Assembly (NCBI RefSeq): GCF_018866245.1
Contig: NZ_CP076458.1
Location: 3,100,001 to 3,164,000, forward strand
Reading direction: 5' to 3'
Length of the DNA: 64,000 bases
Source: Novisyntrophococcus fermenticellae
GTDB lineage: Bacteria; Bacillota; Clostridia; Lachnospirales; Lachnospiraceae
How positions within the stretch are numbered: position 1 is the first letter of the stretch; each line of letters begins with the position of its first letter. The notes beneath the pieces were generated by a model, which saw nothing but the letters and a program-made list of their open reading frames with translations, had not been told where the DNA came from and made no database searches. The translations under genes were made by a program, and so were the position numbers. Of the stretch, positions 9,006 through 17,623 are shown in pieces.

Positions 9006-10172
9006 TCAGATTTCACTCTGCGTAATCAGAACATACTGTACGAACAAGGCTGCACCGTTTACCATCGCCTCTTCATCCAGATCAAAGCGCTCGTTGTGCA
9101 ATGCGTACTTCTGGTCATTTGCTTCATTTCGGCATCCCACAAAAGCGAGACATCCCGGTTTCTTTTCGAGCAGCCAGGCGAAGTCCTCTCCTCCCGGAGT
9201 TTTCTCATACTTAACAAGTCCTTCTTCCCCCAGTATCTTCCGTACGGCACGCTCTGCTCTTTCACTGCTTTTCGCATCATTGATGGTAGCAGGTGTTCCA
9301 AAAATATACTCAAATTCATATGTTGCACGGAATGTTTCACAGGTTTTGGCAATCACCCGTTCGATCTTTTCCGGCAGTACTTCCCTCACTTTTGGGTTGA
9401 AGGTACGTACGGTTCCCAGCAGCTCCACATTATTTGGGATTATATTCGATGCGGAACCAGAGTGAATCGAACAAATGCTGACGACGCAGGTATCTCTTGG
9501 ATCAATTTCACGGCTTACAATCGACTGCAGATTATTTACAACAGCGGCAGATGTAAGAATTGGATCCACGGCGTCCTGAGGCATGGAGCCATGACCACCC
9601 TGACCCATAACTTTAAATTTTATTGTGTCTGCAGAAGTAAAACGTGGCCCTTCCTCTACCGAAATTCCTCCTGTTTCAATGTATGGGAAAATATGAATTG
9701 CAAAAAAATTATCGCACTCCATCACCTCTGCATTGTCAAGCAGTGTCCTGGCACCCTGAATCGTCTCCTCCGCCGGCTGGAAAATAAAGCGGACTGTGCA
9801 TCCTAATTCCTCTTTATGTTCGCTTAATACTTTTGCAGCGCCAAGCAGCATCGACATATGGGAATCGTGCCCGCAGGCATGCATCACCCCTTCATTTAAT
9901 GATTTAAACGGCAAATCCTTGACTTCCTTCACAGGAAGGGCATCAATATCCGCACGTAACCCGATGACCGGATGCTTTTTCGCACCCTCCAAGGTAGCAA
10001 CTACACCTGTCCTTGGCAGCTTATTGTAAGGAATTGACAGCCTGTCAAGTTCCTCACAGATCTTCTTTGTTGTGGTATATTCCTGCCAGCTAAGCTCCGG
10101 CCGGCTGTGGAAATGCCTGCGCAAATCAATCATATACTGTTTTTTATCTGAAGCCAGTTCATAAGCTCTCAT
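9006..10172 (-). CDS. M20 family amidohydrolase
   Basis: This 388-residue cytoplasmic metallohydrolase belongs to the M20D group (N-acyl amino acid or aminoacyl hydrolases, IAA-amino acid hydrolase-like). Visible motifs are RADIDALPV (metal ligand), MHACGHDSHMSMLLG (HxCGHD, metal ligands), PAEE (catalytic/metal glutamates) and the dimerisation-domain GQGGHGSMPQ. A late FAWLLEKKPG segment provides a C-terminal ligand region. It is 17 bases downstream of a YfcC-like carrier, so the carrier probably imports the amide or conjugate that this enzyme cleaves. Confidence 0.92.
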   Translation of the reverse strand: MRAYELASDKKQYMIDLRRHFHSRPELSWQEYTTTKKICEELDRLSIPYNKLPRTGVVATLEGAKKHPVIGLRADIDALPVKEVKDLPFKSLNEGVMHACGHDSHMSMLLGAAKVLSEHKEELGCTVRFIFQPAEETIQGARTLLDNAEVMECDNFFAIHIFPYIETGGISVEEGPRFTSADTIKFKVMGQGGHGSMPQDAVDPILTSAAVVNNLQSIVSREIDPRDTCVVSICSIHSGSASNIIPNNVELLGTVRTFNPKVREVLPEKIERVIAKTCETFRATYEFEYIFGTPATINDAKSSERAERAVRKILGEEGLVKYEKTPGGEDFAWLLEKKPGCLAFVGCRNEANDQKYALHNERFDLDEEAMVNGAALFVQYVLITQSEI

Positions 10173-10189
10173 CTCGTATCCTCCTCAAG

Positions 10190-11584
10190 TTACTGGTAGT
10201 TGGCGGCAATGGCAATTCCCAAAAATACAACAGCAATAACGGTCAGTACAATCTGAAGCGGCCAGAGAAACTTATACCATTTACGTAATGGTACTTTTGA
10301 AACCGCAAGAAAAATCAGCAGTGTGCCATTGGTAAACCAATACATGTTGGCAAACCCGTCACCAAATTGATAAGCCAGGGTTGCGGTTTGTCTGGTAATT
10401 CCAATCATATCCGCCAGTGGGATAAGAATCGGCATAATTGCAATGGCCTTGCCGCTTCCGGATGGAATAAGACCGTCCGCCAGAATCGTGACCAGAAAAA
10501 TACCTGTTGCAGCCAGCCACGGGGAAAGTCCATTGAGCGATTTTGAAAGAAAATGGATAATCGGATCGATCAGGCCTCCTTGCGTCATAACAACCTGAAT
10601 GGCCCGCGCCAGACCAATGACCAATGCGCCATCCAGGGCGCCCCTGGCACCATTTATAATACTGGTCGTTACACCATTCACACCTAACCGTCCAACAAGG
10701 CCGCCTGCCAGACCACCTGCCAGGAACACTGCCGAAAGCTGATCCATTTCCCACCCGTAATTCAGCACACCAAAAATAGCTGCGGCAAACGTGATTCCAA
10801 ATATAAGTAATACCAGAATCTGGTTCCTTGTCATCCTGCTGTCTTTGAGTGAACTGTAGTCTCTTTTAAGGCTGCTGTTATCGATTCCATATACGATACT
10901 TTTTGTTGGGTCTTTTTTTACACGGGCTGCATAAACAAGTATGTAAATCATGATAACAGTCTCTACAACGACTAATGCAATCAGGCGCAGCCACATCCCG
11001 GAAAACATAGGCAGTTCAGCGATTTCATGGGATATCCCTACCGTATATACGTTTGTCGGAGACACAGCAAATCCCATCATACACACAAAAGCGCTGGAAG
11101 CCATCCCCACAATGGCATCATAACCCAAAGCAATGCAGATGGATACGATGATTGGTACAAAGGGAATAATCTGTTCCGCCCATCCAAGAAAACCGCCTAT
11201 GGCTGAGAAGAGCAGCATAATGATAACAAGAACCACCGGACTTCCGAACTTATCTGATGCACGCAGTATCTTGGATATTCCTTTATCCAGCGCCCCTGTA
11301 TCCAGATATATCTGTACAAATCCACCCACGAGCATAACAAGGAACATAATGCTGGCAGCACCTGTAAGACCTTGTGGTATGGAAAGAAAGAAGTTCCCGA
11401 TTGATACAGGTGTTCTTTCCACTTCATGGAAGCTGCCTTCCACAACGATGGTACGTCCGTTTTCCTCCGTACGTTCAAACGCCCCGGGTGCGATAAAGTA
11501 GGATGCAACTACACAGACCAGCATTACCATAAACAGGATAACAAAAGGATTTATGGATGATTTTTTCTTTTTCTTCTTCTCCAT
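10190..11584 (-). CDS. YfcC family carrier (DcuC/AbgT-like secondary transporter)
   Basis: This 464-residue membrane carrier has about twelve hydrophobic segments. It starts with a run of lysines and serines (MEKKKKKKSSINPFVI), then a first segment ending in APGAFERTEENGR, a feature of the YfcC branch of the C4-dicarboxylate/arginine carrier superfamily. The conserved GWAEQIIPFVPI and ADGLIPSGSGKAIAIMPIL re-entrant loops are present. Annotated relatives are called basic amino acid antiporters or short-chain acid carriers without firm proof. Its neighbours are an M20 hydrolase downstream and a sugar-kinase-like gene upstream. Confidence 0.85.
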   Translation of the reverse strand: MEKKKKKKSSINPFVILFMVMLVCVVASYFIAPGAFERTEENGRTIVVEGSFHEVERTPVSIGNFFLSIPQGLTGAASIMFLVMLVGGFVQIYLDTGALDKGISKILRASDKFGSPVVLVIIMLLFSAIGGFLGWAEQIIPFVPIIVSICIALGYDAIVGMASSAFVCMMGFAVSPTNVYTVGISHEIAELPMFSGMWLRLIALVVVETVIMIYILVYAARVKKDPTKSIVYGIDNSSLKRDYSSLKDSRMTRNQILVLLIFGITFAAAIFGVLNYGWEMDQLSAVFLAGGLAGGLVGRLGVNGVTTSIINGARGALDGALVIGLARAIQVVMTQGGLIDPIIHFLSKSLNGLSPWLAATGIFLVTILADGLIPSGSGKAIAIMPILIPLADMIGITRQTATLAYQFGDGFANMYWFTNGTLLIFLAVSKVPLRKWYKFLWPLQIVLTVIAVVFLGIAIAANYQ

Positions 11585-11620
11585 ATCTATATCACCTTTT
11601 ATACAATTTTAATATATTAT

Positions 11621-12748
11621 TCAATTATATTCTAAATTATTACTTAACTCTTTTACAATCTTCTGCATGGTTTCCCACTTCTCTTCCATATCCTTCACCA
11701 GTGTAAGCTGTGTACGGCATCGTTCCAGATTATGATGTTCTCTGTGTATTTTAAAATAGGTATCTCCTTGCAGATAGTCAGTCAGGAAGCGAAGCCCACA
11801 TTCGTAAGTCATGACCTTAGCTCCCATCGGCAGCAATTCAACCTCTCTGGGAGTAAGCCTGCCCCTGCATCCTTCCAGAAATCCTCTGGTATACAGTTCA
11901 TAAAGTTCCATACTGCAGGAAACCTTATCCAGATCCGTCTCATCCTCGGCCGCCGTACTGGCACCAAAACGAATGGAATCTCCAAAATCATTCATGGCGA
12001 GCCCTGGCATGACTGTATCCAGGTCAATCACACATATGCCCTTTCCTGTGCTTTTATCGAGCATGATATTGTTCAGTTTCGTATCATTATGAGTCACTCT
12101 TAAGGGAATTTCTTTCCGGGAAAGGAGCCTGGAAAAGCAGTCCGAAATCTCCTTCCTTTCAAGCAGGAAGCGGATTTCATCCTGTGCTTTGCATGCTCTT
12201 CCCATAATGTCTTCTTTCACTGCTTTAAGGAACATCTGGAATCTGGCTTTTGTGTCATGAAATCCCATAATTGTCTCATGCAGGGTCCCGGCCGGATAAT
12301 CCGCCAACAGATACTGGAAATTCCCGAAGGAACGTGCGCTCTCATAAAAATGTTCCGGCTTTTCCACCTGATCATAACTGGCTGCATTCCTGATAAACTG
12401 ATATGCACGCCAGCATTCTTTATCCGCACTTTCATAATATGCTTTTCCCTCATGCGTAGGAATGATGTTTAGTGTCTCCCGCTCCGGATCCCCCCCGTTT
12501 TCCTGAATCCTCTCCCTGAGATAAGCGGTGACTTTCTGGATATTCTCCATCAACTCTCCTGGGTTTGAAAAAACATCCGTATTGATTCTCTGCAAAATTA
12601 CTTTCTTATATCTGTCTGCTGCATCAAACTGAAGCAGATAGGTATCGTTAATATGTCCGCTTCCATATGTCTCACAGGATACTAAACTGCCCTGGAACCG
12701 AAAACTTGCTATTGCATCTTCGAGCTTTACTTCTGTCACTTGCTTCAT
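11621..12748 (-). CDS. APH-fold phosphotransferase, NahK-like
   Basis: This 375-residue kinase has the aminoglycoside phosphotransferase fold. Key motifs are the catalytic loop THNDTKLNNIMLD near residue 220 and the metal-binding CVIDLDTVMPGLAMNDFGD near 245. DLDTVMPG is typical of N-acetylhexosamine 1-kinase (NahK) and relatives rather than antibiotic-resistance enzymes. A sugar-1-kinase role in amino-sugar salvage is therefore my best guess. It is the first gene of the apparent operon with the YfcC carrier and M20 hydrolase (36-base gap) and is divergent from an AraC regulator. Confidence 0.75.
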   Translation of the reverse strand: MKQVTEVKLEDAIASFRFQGSLVSCETYGSGHINDTYLLQFDAADRYKKVILQRINTDVFSNPGELMENIQKVTAYLRERIQENGGDPERETLNIIPTHEGKAYYESADKECWRAYQFIRNAASYDQVEKPEHFYESARSFGNFQYLLADYPAGTLHETIMGFHDTKARFQMFLKAVKEDIMGRACKAQDEIRFLLERKEISDCFSRLLSRKEIPLRVTHNDTKLNNIMLDKSTGKGICVIDLDTVMPGLAMNDFGDSIRFGASTAAEDETDLDKVSCSMELYELYTRGFLEGCRGRLTPREVELLPMGAKVMTYECGLRFLTDYLQGDTYFKIHREHHNLERCRTQLTLVKDMEEKWETMQKIVKELSNNLEYN

Positions 12749-12811
12749 CTTTGCACTCCTATGATTATTCTTAGTAACTTATTTTTCAAATATTATTCCG
12801 CTCCTGACTTC

Positions 12812-12841
12812 TTTGACAATCCGAATATTATTTTATATAAT
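12812..12841 (+). promoter_or_regulatory. Promoter of AraC-type regulator
   Basis: TTGACA (12812-12817), an 18-base spacer and TATAAT (12836-12841). The predicted start near 12848 makes a translation start at 12813 impossible and supports the ATG at 12897. Confidence 0.7.
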
Positions 12842-12896
12842 AGTTCTGATACATCTACATATATTTCCATACATATCTAGCCAGAGGTCATTGTCT

Positions 12897-13814
12897 ATGA
12901 AGAAGTACAAGAGCATAGAATTAAAAGAGGATTTTTCCATAAAAAAAATATATTCCATACATTATTTTGAATACGCGAAGGACTTTGCTTATGAAGGGGA
13001 GTCTCACAGCTTCTGGGAACTGCTATGTGTGGACAGCGGTAATATTGAAGTAACTGCCGGTGACAAAGTACTGACACTACAATCCAACCAGACGATTTTT
13101 CATAAACCTGATGAGTTTCATGCATTAAGAGCTGACGGTCTGTCTTCACCCAGCTTAACGGTGATCTCCTTTGCATGTGAGTCGGCAGCTATGAGCTTTT
13201 TTGAAGAAAAGATTGTCTCTCTCAACCAGAGTGAACGTTTTTATTTGGGGCAGATTTTGTCGGAGGCACAAAAAGCCTTCCGTACCCCTTTAAATAATCC
13301 ATATACCTTATGTCTGGAGAGGAATACCACCCCTGAGTCTGGCTCCGAACAGATGATACAGTGCATGCTTCAGCTATTCCTGCTCAGCCTTTACCGAAGA
13401 CATCAAAACCCTTTTCCTTCTGTTACAGCCCAAAGTTCTCTTTTACACCCCTCGTTGCACAGAGACAGGGATGAACTGTTGCAACAAATTGTCCGATATC
13501 TGAAGCGGAATATCTTCGAGCACCTGACTGTCGCACAGATTTGTAAAGAAAATTCTGTAGGCCGTTCCCAGCTTCAAAAGTTATTTCGGGATAAACTCGG
13601 CTGTGGTGTAATTGATTATTTCTGCCGGATGAAAATAGAGACTGCCCAGAAACTGATCCGGGAAAAGGGGTACAATTATGCACAGATTTCCGACCTGCTG
13701 GGATACTCTTCTTATCAGTACTTTTCCCTTCAGTTTAAGAAATTTACCCGGATGACTCCTTCGGAGTATGCTTTCTCCGTCAAAAACTTTTCTCAGTTAC
13801 CGAACGACGACTGA
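12897..13814 (+). CDS. AraC family transcriptional regulator
   Basis: This 305-residue regulator has an N-terminal cupin sensor domain (HSFWELLCVDSGNIEV, then FHKPDEFHAL) and a C-terminal double helix-turn-helix AraC domain (about residues 205-300) with VAQICKENSVGRSQLQKLF and ISDLLGYSSYQYFSLQFKK. I chose the ATG at 12897 because the frame's more distal start lies inside the -35 box. It is divergent from the kinase/YfcC/M20 operon and convergent with the DUF4091 gene, whose last 35 bases it overlaps on the opposite strand. It probably controls one of these neighbours in response to a sugar. Confidence 0.88.
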   Translation: MKKYKSIELKEDFSIKKIYSIHYFEYAKDFAYEGESHSFWELLCVDSGNIEVTAGDKVLTLQSNQTIFHKPDEFHALRADGLSSPSLTVISFACESAAMSFFEEKIVSLNQSERFYLGQILSEAQKAFRTPLNNPYTLCLERNTTPESGSEQMIQCMLQLFLLSLYRRHQNPFPSVTAQSSLLHPSLHRDRDELLQQIVRYLKRNIFEHLTVAQICKENSVGRSQLQKLFRDKLGCGVIDYFCRMKIETAQKLIREKGYNYAQISDLLGYSSYQYFSLQFKKFTRMTPSEYAFSVKNFSQLPNDD

Positions 13815-15444
13815 TTTCAGCGTTAATTCTCTTTCTCATTCCGGACAGATAGGAGATACTTCCGGGATATTCATCAAATCCTGCTATTTCATTACCCTCC
13901 GGTTCTATGCAGGCCAGAACTGCTTCCCGCCCCGCCATACTTTCCAGGTAATGCATAGCACATAAATCGCTCATGGCTTCATCCATCAGCATAATACGCA
14001 TAGACTCCTCAGGGTTCCCGTCTGCTCCCGGATATACCAGGAATGGGTCTCCGGACGGAAATGACCCTGCCGCATCTGTACAACGGTATGGGTTAATATG
14101 CTCCAGGGAATACTCGGAATTATAAAAGTTGAATCCCCAGTGCAGAAAACCATCCAGTTGATATTTATACATCAAGGTCCCTAAAATCCTTGTTCTGGAG
14201 CCGGTCTGTACAATAAAGCGGTTGGGTACCTTCAGATACTGACCGGTACAGTAATACCCCCACAGCTTCAATGGTCTTTTTTTTAGAAATGGCTGCATAT
14301 GATCCAGAGAACAGATAGGCTGTTGAATGATACCTTTTTCGTAAAAGTCGTAATCCGAAATCGCATCAATGATTTCATACCCTTCCAAATCATTTTCCAC
14401 AAGTTTTCTGGCGGCCTTATAAGATTCAAACTGGCTCTTATGCGGTTCATCCGAAATGTGAAAATAGGTATTTTTGCTGATGCCCAGTTTCTCCAGTTCA
14501 CCACGCAGAGACCTGAGAAACTGGTGTAGAAATTCACCATACTCCGGACCGGCTGCATCTGTTTCCCAGCCAAACAACTGTACCTGATGACCGTCCCTGA
14601 TTCCCATAACCTTTGGCGCCATGGAAGCTCCCCATTGACTGAACAAGTGTGAAATTTCGTAATATACGATGCCACAGCGCCTACACACCTTTACCCAGCG
14701 CTCAAGTTTTTCGTAGCCAAACTGATAGCCTTCTTTCGTAGCCGTCACATCAACTAACTGCACTGTGCGGCGTTCTCCTCCAACCGCAGTATCAAGCGGA
14801 GGCGTGAACACCGGAGTCAGAAGCATATTGCATTTCCTCTTCACTGCCGTGCGGATAAAATTCTCCAATATTCTCCAATATTCCTCACTGAACACCTCTG
14901 TATTATAATAATCAGCCAGGCAGTCCGTATGCATCCATTCCGTATGCGGTATGGGAAGTGCAGGCAATTTGGCATCCAATACCGTCAGCATCACTACTGC
15001 CGAACCCAATACCCCATCTGATGATTTTAAACATATCTGCAGCGGATAATTTCCTGCAGCCAGATTTCTATCAGATTCAAAATCCACCCACAGGCATCTC
15101 CACTGACCGGGAATCAGATTTATGCCCATAGAAGACACGTCTGTAAGTAAATCCGGATATAACCCGGGTTCTGTAGTCAGATAACCTTCATCTGCCTCCA
15201 TATGTGTAGGATATCCACAGGGAACGAGCTCGACACTTCTTACCCGTACATGTTCCTGAACCGGCGAGATGACTTCCACCCGAGCCCTCTCTTTTTGCAT
15301 TTCTTCCCAATAATAAGCAACTTGAAAGGATACCGTTTCACCTTTCAAAGCAGTTAGAACATCCTCCATCCCTTCACCGGACGGTTCTTTATGCGGGAAT
15401 ACTTTTTCCATCGAAGTGATTTTTTTTAGTTTCAATTTTCCCAT
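13780..15444 (-). CDS. DUF4091 glycoside hydrolase-like protein
   Basis: This 554-residue protein has an N-terminal beta-rich part (about 1-130), then a TIM-barrel-like region with HTEWMHTDCLADYYNT and FHISDEPHKSQFESYKAAR, and finally the DUF4091 segment KLWGYYCTGQYLKVPNRF with GFLHWGFNFYNS. The ISDEPH glutamate/aspartate pair resembles a glycosidase acid/base centre. No signal peptide is visible, so it probably acts on imported oligosaccharides. Family members occur in glycan-use loci; the substrate is not known. It overlaps the AraC gene end by 35 bases tail to tail. Confidence 0.82.
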   Translation of the reverse strand: MGKLKLKKITSMEKVFPHKEPSGEGMEDVLTALKGETVSFQVAYYWEEMQKERARVEVISPVQEHVRVRSVELVPCGYPTHMEADEGYLTTEPGLYPDLLTDVSSMGINLIPGQWRCLWVDFESDRNLAAGNYPLQICLKSSDGVLGSAVVMLTVLDAKLPALPIPHTEWMHTDCLADYYNTEVFSEEYWRILENFIRTAVKRKCNMLLTPVFTPPLDTAVGGERRTVQLVDVTATKEGYQFGYEKLERWVKVCRRCGIVYYEISHLFSQWGASMAPKVMGIRDGHQVQLFGWETDAAGPEYGEFLHQFLRSLRGELEKLGISKNTYFHISDEPHKSQFESYKAARKLVENDLEGYEIIDAISDYDFYEKGIIQQPICSLDHMQPFLKKRPLKLWGYYCTGQYLKVPNRFIVQTGSRTRILGTLMYKYQLDGFLHWGFNFYNSEYSLEHINPYRCTDAAGSFPSGDPFLVYPGADGNPEESMRIMLMDEAMSDLCAMHYLESMAGREAVLACIEPEGNEIAGFDEYPGSISYLSGMRKRINAEISRRSVTEKSF

Positions 15445-15573
15445 CCCCCTTCTTAAAATATTTCAAGAAATAATATAAGTTTATTCTATAATAAGTTTTC
15501 TTTAAATTCTTCATATAGTTATCCGATTTTCACATATAATCGTCCGCTTTTATTTTAGAATTTTCTATGAGGC

Positions 15574-15612
15574 AAAAAAAATCCTCAATGCCTGGATATT
15601 CAGGCACTGGGG
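15574..15612 (-). terminator. Rho-independent terminator after nitroreductase
   Basis: On the minus strand CCCCAGTGCCTG and CAGGCATTGAGG form an approximately 12-bp stem with a short AT loop, followed by eight T residues. It closes the gpmA-nitroreductase transcript. Confidence 0.85.
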
Positions 15613-15638
15613 ACTTCATCACTCCTTTAAAAGTTAAA

Positions 15639-16211
15639 TCACTTCTCTATCTTAACTCTTTTTGAAATATCTTCTTTTTCCTTTGCATCAGGTTCTCCTG
15701 CAATACCACCGAAAGGCATCTGCGCAAGCAGAATATATGAATCGGGAAGGCTGAAAAGTTCACGGACTTTACCGTCGATTACGGGATTATAATGCTGTAA
15801 AGATGCACCAATTCCTAATTCACGCAGACCACTCCAAATGCTGAGCTGGAGCATTCCATTTGCCTGATTTGCCCATACCGGGAAATTGTCTGCGTAAAAA
15901 GCGAACTGCTTTTGAAAACTCTCCACAACATTTTTGTCGTAGAAGTAAAGAACTGTTCCTGCTCCGGCTTTAAAGCTGTCAATCTTTTCTCTTGCCACCT
16001 GCCCTTCAAACACATCATAGACAGCATCCCATAGCTGATTCTGCTTTTCTCCTAATGCAACGACAACGCGTGCACTTTTCATATTAAACGCATCAGGTAC
16101 CAGTTCTGTCAGCTCCTGGATACGTTCGATTACCTCGTCTTCTCTGACCGGAAGCTCTTTGTTGATATTATAATAAGTTCTGCGTTTTTCTAATGATTTC
16201 ACTATACTCAT
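15639..16211 (-). CDS. Nitroreductase family protein
   Basis: This 190-residue FMN-dependent oxidoreductase is of the oxygen-insensitive nitroreductase fold, in the short Frm2/YdfN-like branch. The N-terminus SIVKSLEKRRTYYNINKELP corresponds to the FMN-phosphate-binding RRS/RRT segment, and FNMKSARVVVALG and LRELGIGASLQHYNP to the flavin and dimer region. The physiological substrate is not predictable. It starts 18 bases after gpmA's stop, so the two are probably cotranscribed. Confidence 0.88.
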   Translation of the reverse strand: MSIVKSLEKRRTYYNINKELPVREDEVIERIQELTELVPDAFNMKSARVVVALGEKQNQLWDAVYDVFEGQVAREKIDSFKAGAGTVLYFYDKNVVESFQKQFAFYADNFPVWANQANGMLQLSIWSGLRELGIGASLQHYNPVIDGKVRELFSLPDSYILLAQMPFGGIAGEPDAKEKEDISKRVKIEK

Positions 16212-16229
16212 GTGTATTGCTCCTTTCTC

Positions 16230-16976
16230 TTATTTTGCTTTTCCCTGTGCGGCAACAGCCTTCATCTTCTCTTCAATGGCCGACGGATCTCCAAGATAGA
16301 ACTTTCTATCCATCTGTCCCTCATCCGTGAATTCATAGATCAGTGGAATACCGGTCGGAACATTTACCTTTGTAATCTCGTCTTCGCTTAAATGTTCAAA
16401 GTACATGATTAATGCACGCAATGAATTACCATGGGCGGCTATGATAACCCGTTTGCCCTCATCCATCTTTGGGCGGATTTCCTGTTCATAGTATGGGATT
16501 ACACGGGCAATCGTATCCTTCAGACTCTCAGTCAACGGAAGACCTACAGTCCTGACATCATAATACAGTTTCTGTAAAGCAGGATTACGTTCATCATCAG
16601 CTTCAAGCTCTGGCGGCTGTATGTCAAAGGATCTGCGCCAAATCTGTACCTGTTCCTCACCATACTTCTGCGCCGTTTCTGCTTTATTTAAGCCTTGCAG
16701 AGCACCATAATGGCGTTCGTTCAGTTTCCAGCTTTTTACAACCGGTAAGTCCTTTCGATTCATCTCTGTAAGCGCCAACTGTAATGTATGAATTGCACGT
16801 TGTAAATAAGAAGTATAGGCAATATCAAAGTCATAGCCTTTTTCTTTCAGGATCTTTCCTGCACATTTTGCCTCTTCTATTCCTCTTTGAGACAGATCTA
16901 CATCGGTCCATCCTGTGAAACGGTTTTCGAGATTCCATTCACTCTCTCCATGACGGAGTAATACCAAAGTCTTCAT
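16230..16976 (-). CDS. gpmA: 2,3-bisphosphoglycerate-dependent phosphoglycerate mutase
   Basis: This 248-residue glycolytic enzyme interconverts 3- and 2-phosphoglycerate. The phosphohistidine motif [10 protein letters not shown] lies at residues 6-15, followed by [23 protein letters not shown] (substrate-binding), and the second catalytic histidine in [13 protein letters not shown] near 182. Length and motifs are those of a complete dPGM. There is no ribosome binding site directly before the ATG; instead a strong site serves a tiny upstream ORF whose stop overlaps this start (see next entry). Clostridia often also carry an iPGM, so this may be an additional enzyme. Confidence 0.95.
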   Translation of the reverse strand: MKTLVLLRHGESEWNLENRFTGWTDVDLSQRGIEEAKCAGKILKEKGYDFDIAYTSYLQRAIHTLQLALTEMNRKDLPVVKSWKLNERHYGALQGLNKAETAQKYGEEQVQIWRRSFDIQPPELEADDERNPALQKLYYDVRTVGLPLTESLKDTIARVIPYYEQEIRPKMDEGKRVIIAAHGNSLRALIMYFEHLSEDEITKVNVPTGIPLIYEFTDEGQMDRKFYLGDPSAIEEKMKAVAAQGKAK

Positions 16977-17002
16977 CTGAAATTAGCAAGGAGATTACGC
17001 AT
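16973..17002 (-). promoter_or_regulatory. Leader ORF coupled to gpmA
   Basis: AAAGGAGG at about 17012-17019 is followed by a short frame starting at ATG 17002 (or in-frame ATG 17011) and encoding MRNLLANFR, whose TGA overlaps the gpmA ATG as ATGA. The 7-bp repeat GCAAGGA/TCCTTGC folds the same segment. Translation of gpmA probably depends on ribosomes terminating here. The peptide itself need not have a function. Confidence 0.5.
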
Positions 17003-17131
17003 TCCTTGCATCCTCCTTTCTGTAAAATAAATATAAAAAACTTCTGCTTGAATCGGATTCCTTGATATACTTTACTATATCACATTTATCCGTTGGTGAA
17101 AAGCGGAAGTTAGTCTAGGCAAACCACTTTC

Positions 17132-17539
17132 TTAACCTTGTATCATACATTTCTTCAGACGCTTTCTGCATTCCCTGTAATCCGGATAATAACGCTCCAC
17201 CTCCTGCCAGAATTCAAGGGAGTGGTTCATATGTCTTCGGTGCGCCAATTCATGTACTATAACATAATCCAGTAAATCTTCCTTCATATAATACAATTGG
17301 TAGTTAAAATTTAAATTTCCTTTGGAGCTGCAGCTTCCCCATCTGGTTTTCTGGTTTCGTATGGTAATTCTTCCCCATGTCACACCCATAAGATTTCCGT
17401 AGTAAGACACCCGGTCGGTAATTTTCCTTTTCATGTTTTCAAGCTCGTCCTTTTTCAGGTCTTTCACTGGCGTTACCATCGTTATTTCTTTAATCAAAAT
17501 ATCCTGTGCCCCATGTTTTAACGTATATTCTGTAATCAT
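17132..17539 (-). CDS. YgjP-like metallopeptidase domain protein
   Basis: This 135-residue protein carries a zinc-metallopeptidase core. The gluzincin motif is HELAHRRHMNHS (HExxH) near residue 98, preceded by the hallmark QKTRWGSCSSKGNLNFNY. This matches the YgjP/SprT-like DUF45 family. Usual family proteins are about 200-240 residues with an additional N-terminal beta domain, so this is a short version holding essentially the catalytic part. GGAGGAGC precedes the ATG. It stands alone between gpmA and the sensor kinase. Confidence 0.82.
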   Translation of the reverse strand: MITEYTLKHGAQDILIKEITMVTPVKDLKKDELENMKRKITDRVSYYGNLMGVTWGRITIRNQKTRWGSCSSKGNLNFNYQLYYMKEDLLDYVIVHELAHRRHMNHSLEFWQEVERYYPDYRECRKRLKKCMIQG

Positions 17540-17623
17540 TTCATGCTCCTCCAGGCTAAACTATGACTGTATTATAGCACATTTATTAATTGTACAGAGC
17601 AAAATATCATTATCCAACCCATG

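Noticed and set aside
9096..9806. Long plus-strand frame opposite the M20 gene
   Set aside because: It lacks family motifs and a ribosome site, and it is antisense to a well-supported metallohydrolase.
12813..12896. Upstream start of the AraC gene
   Set aside because: A promoter (TTGACA/TATAAT) occupies 12812-12841, so translation cannot begin there.
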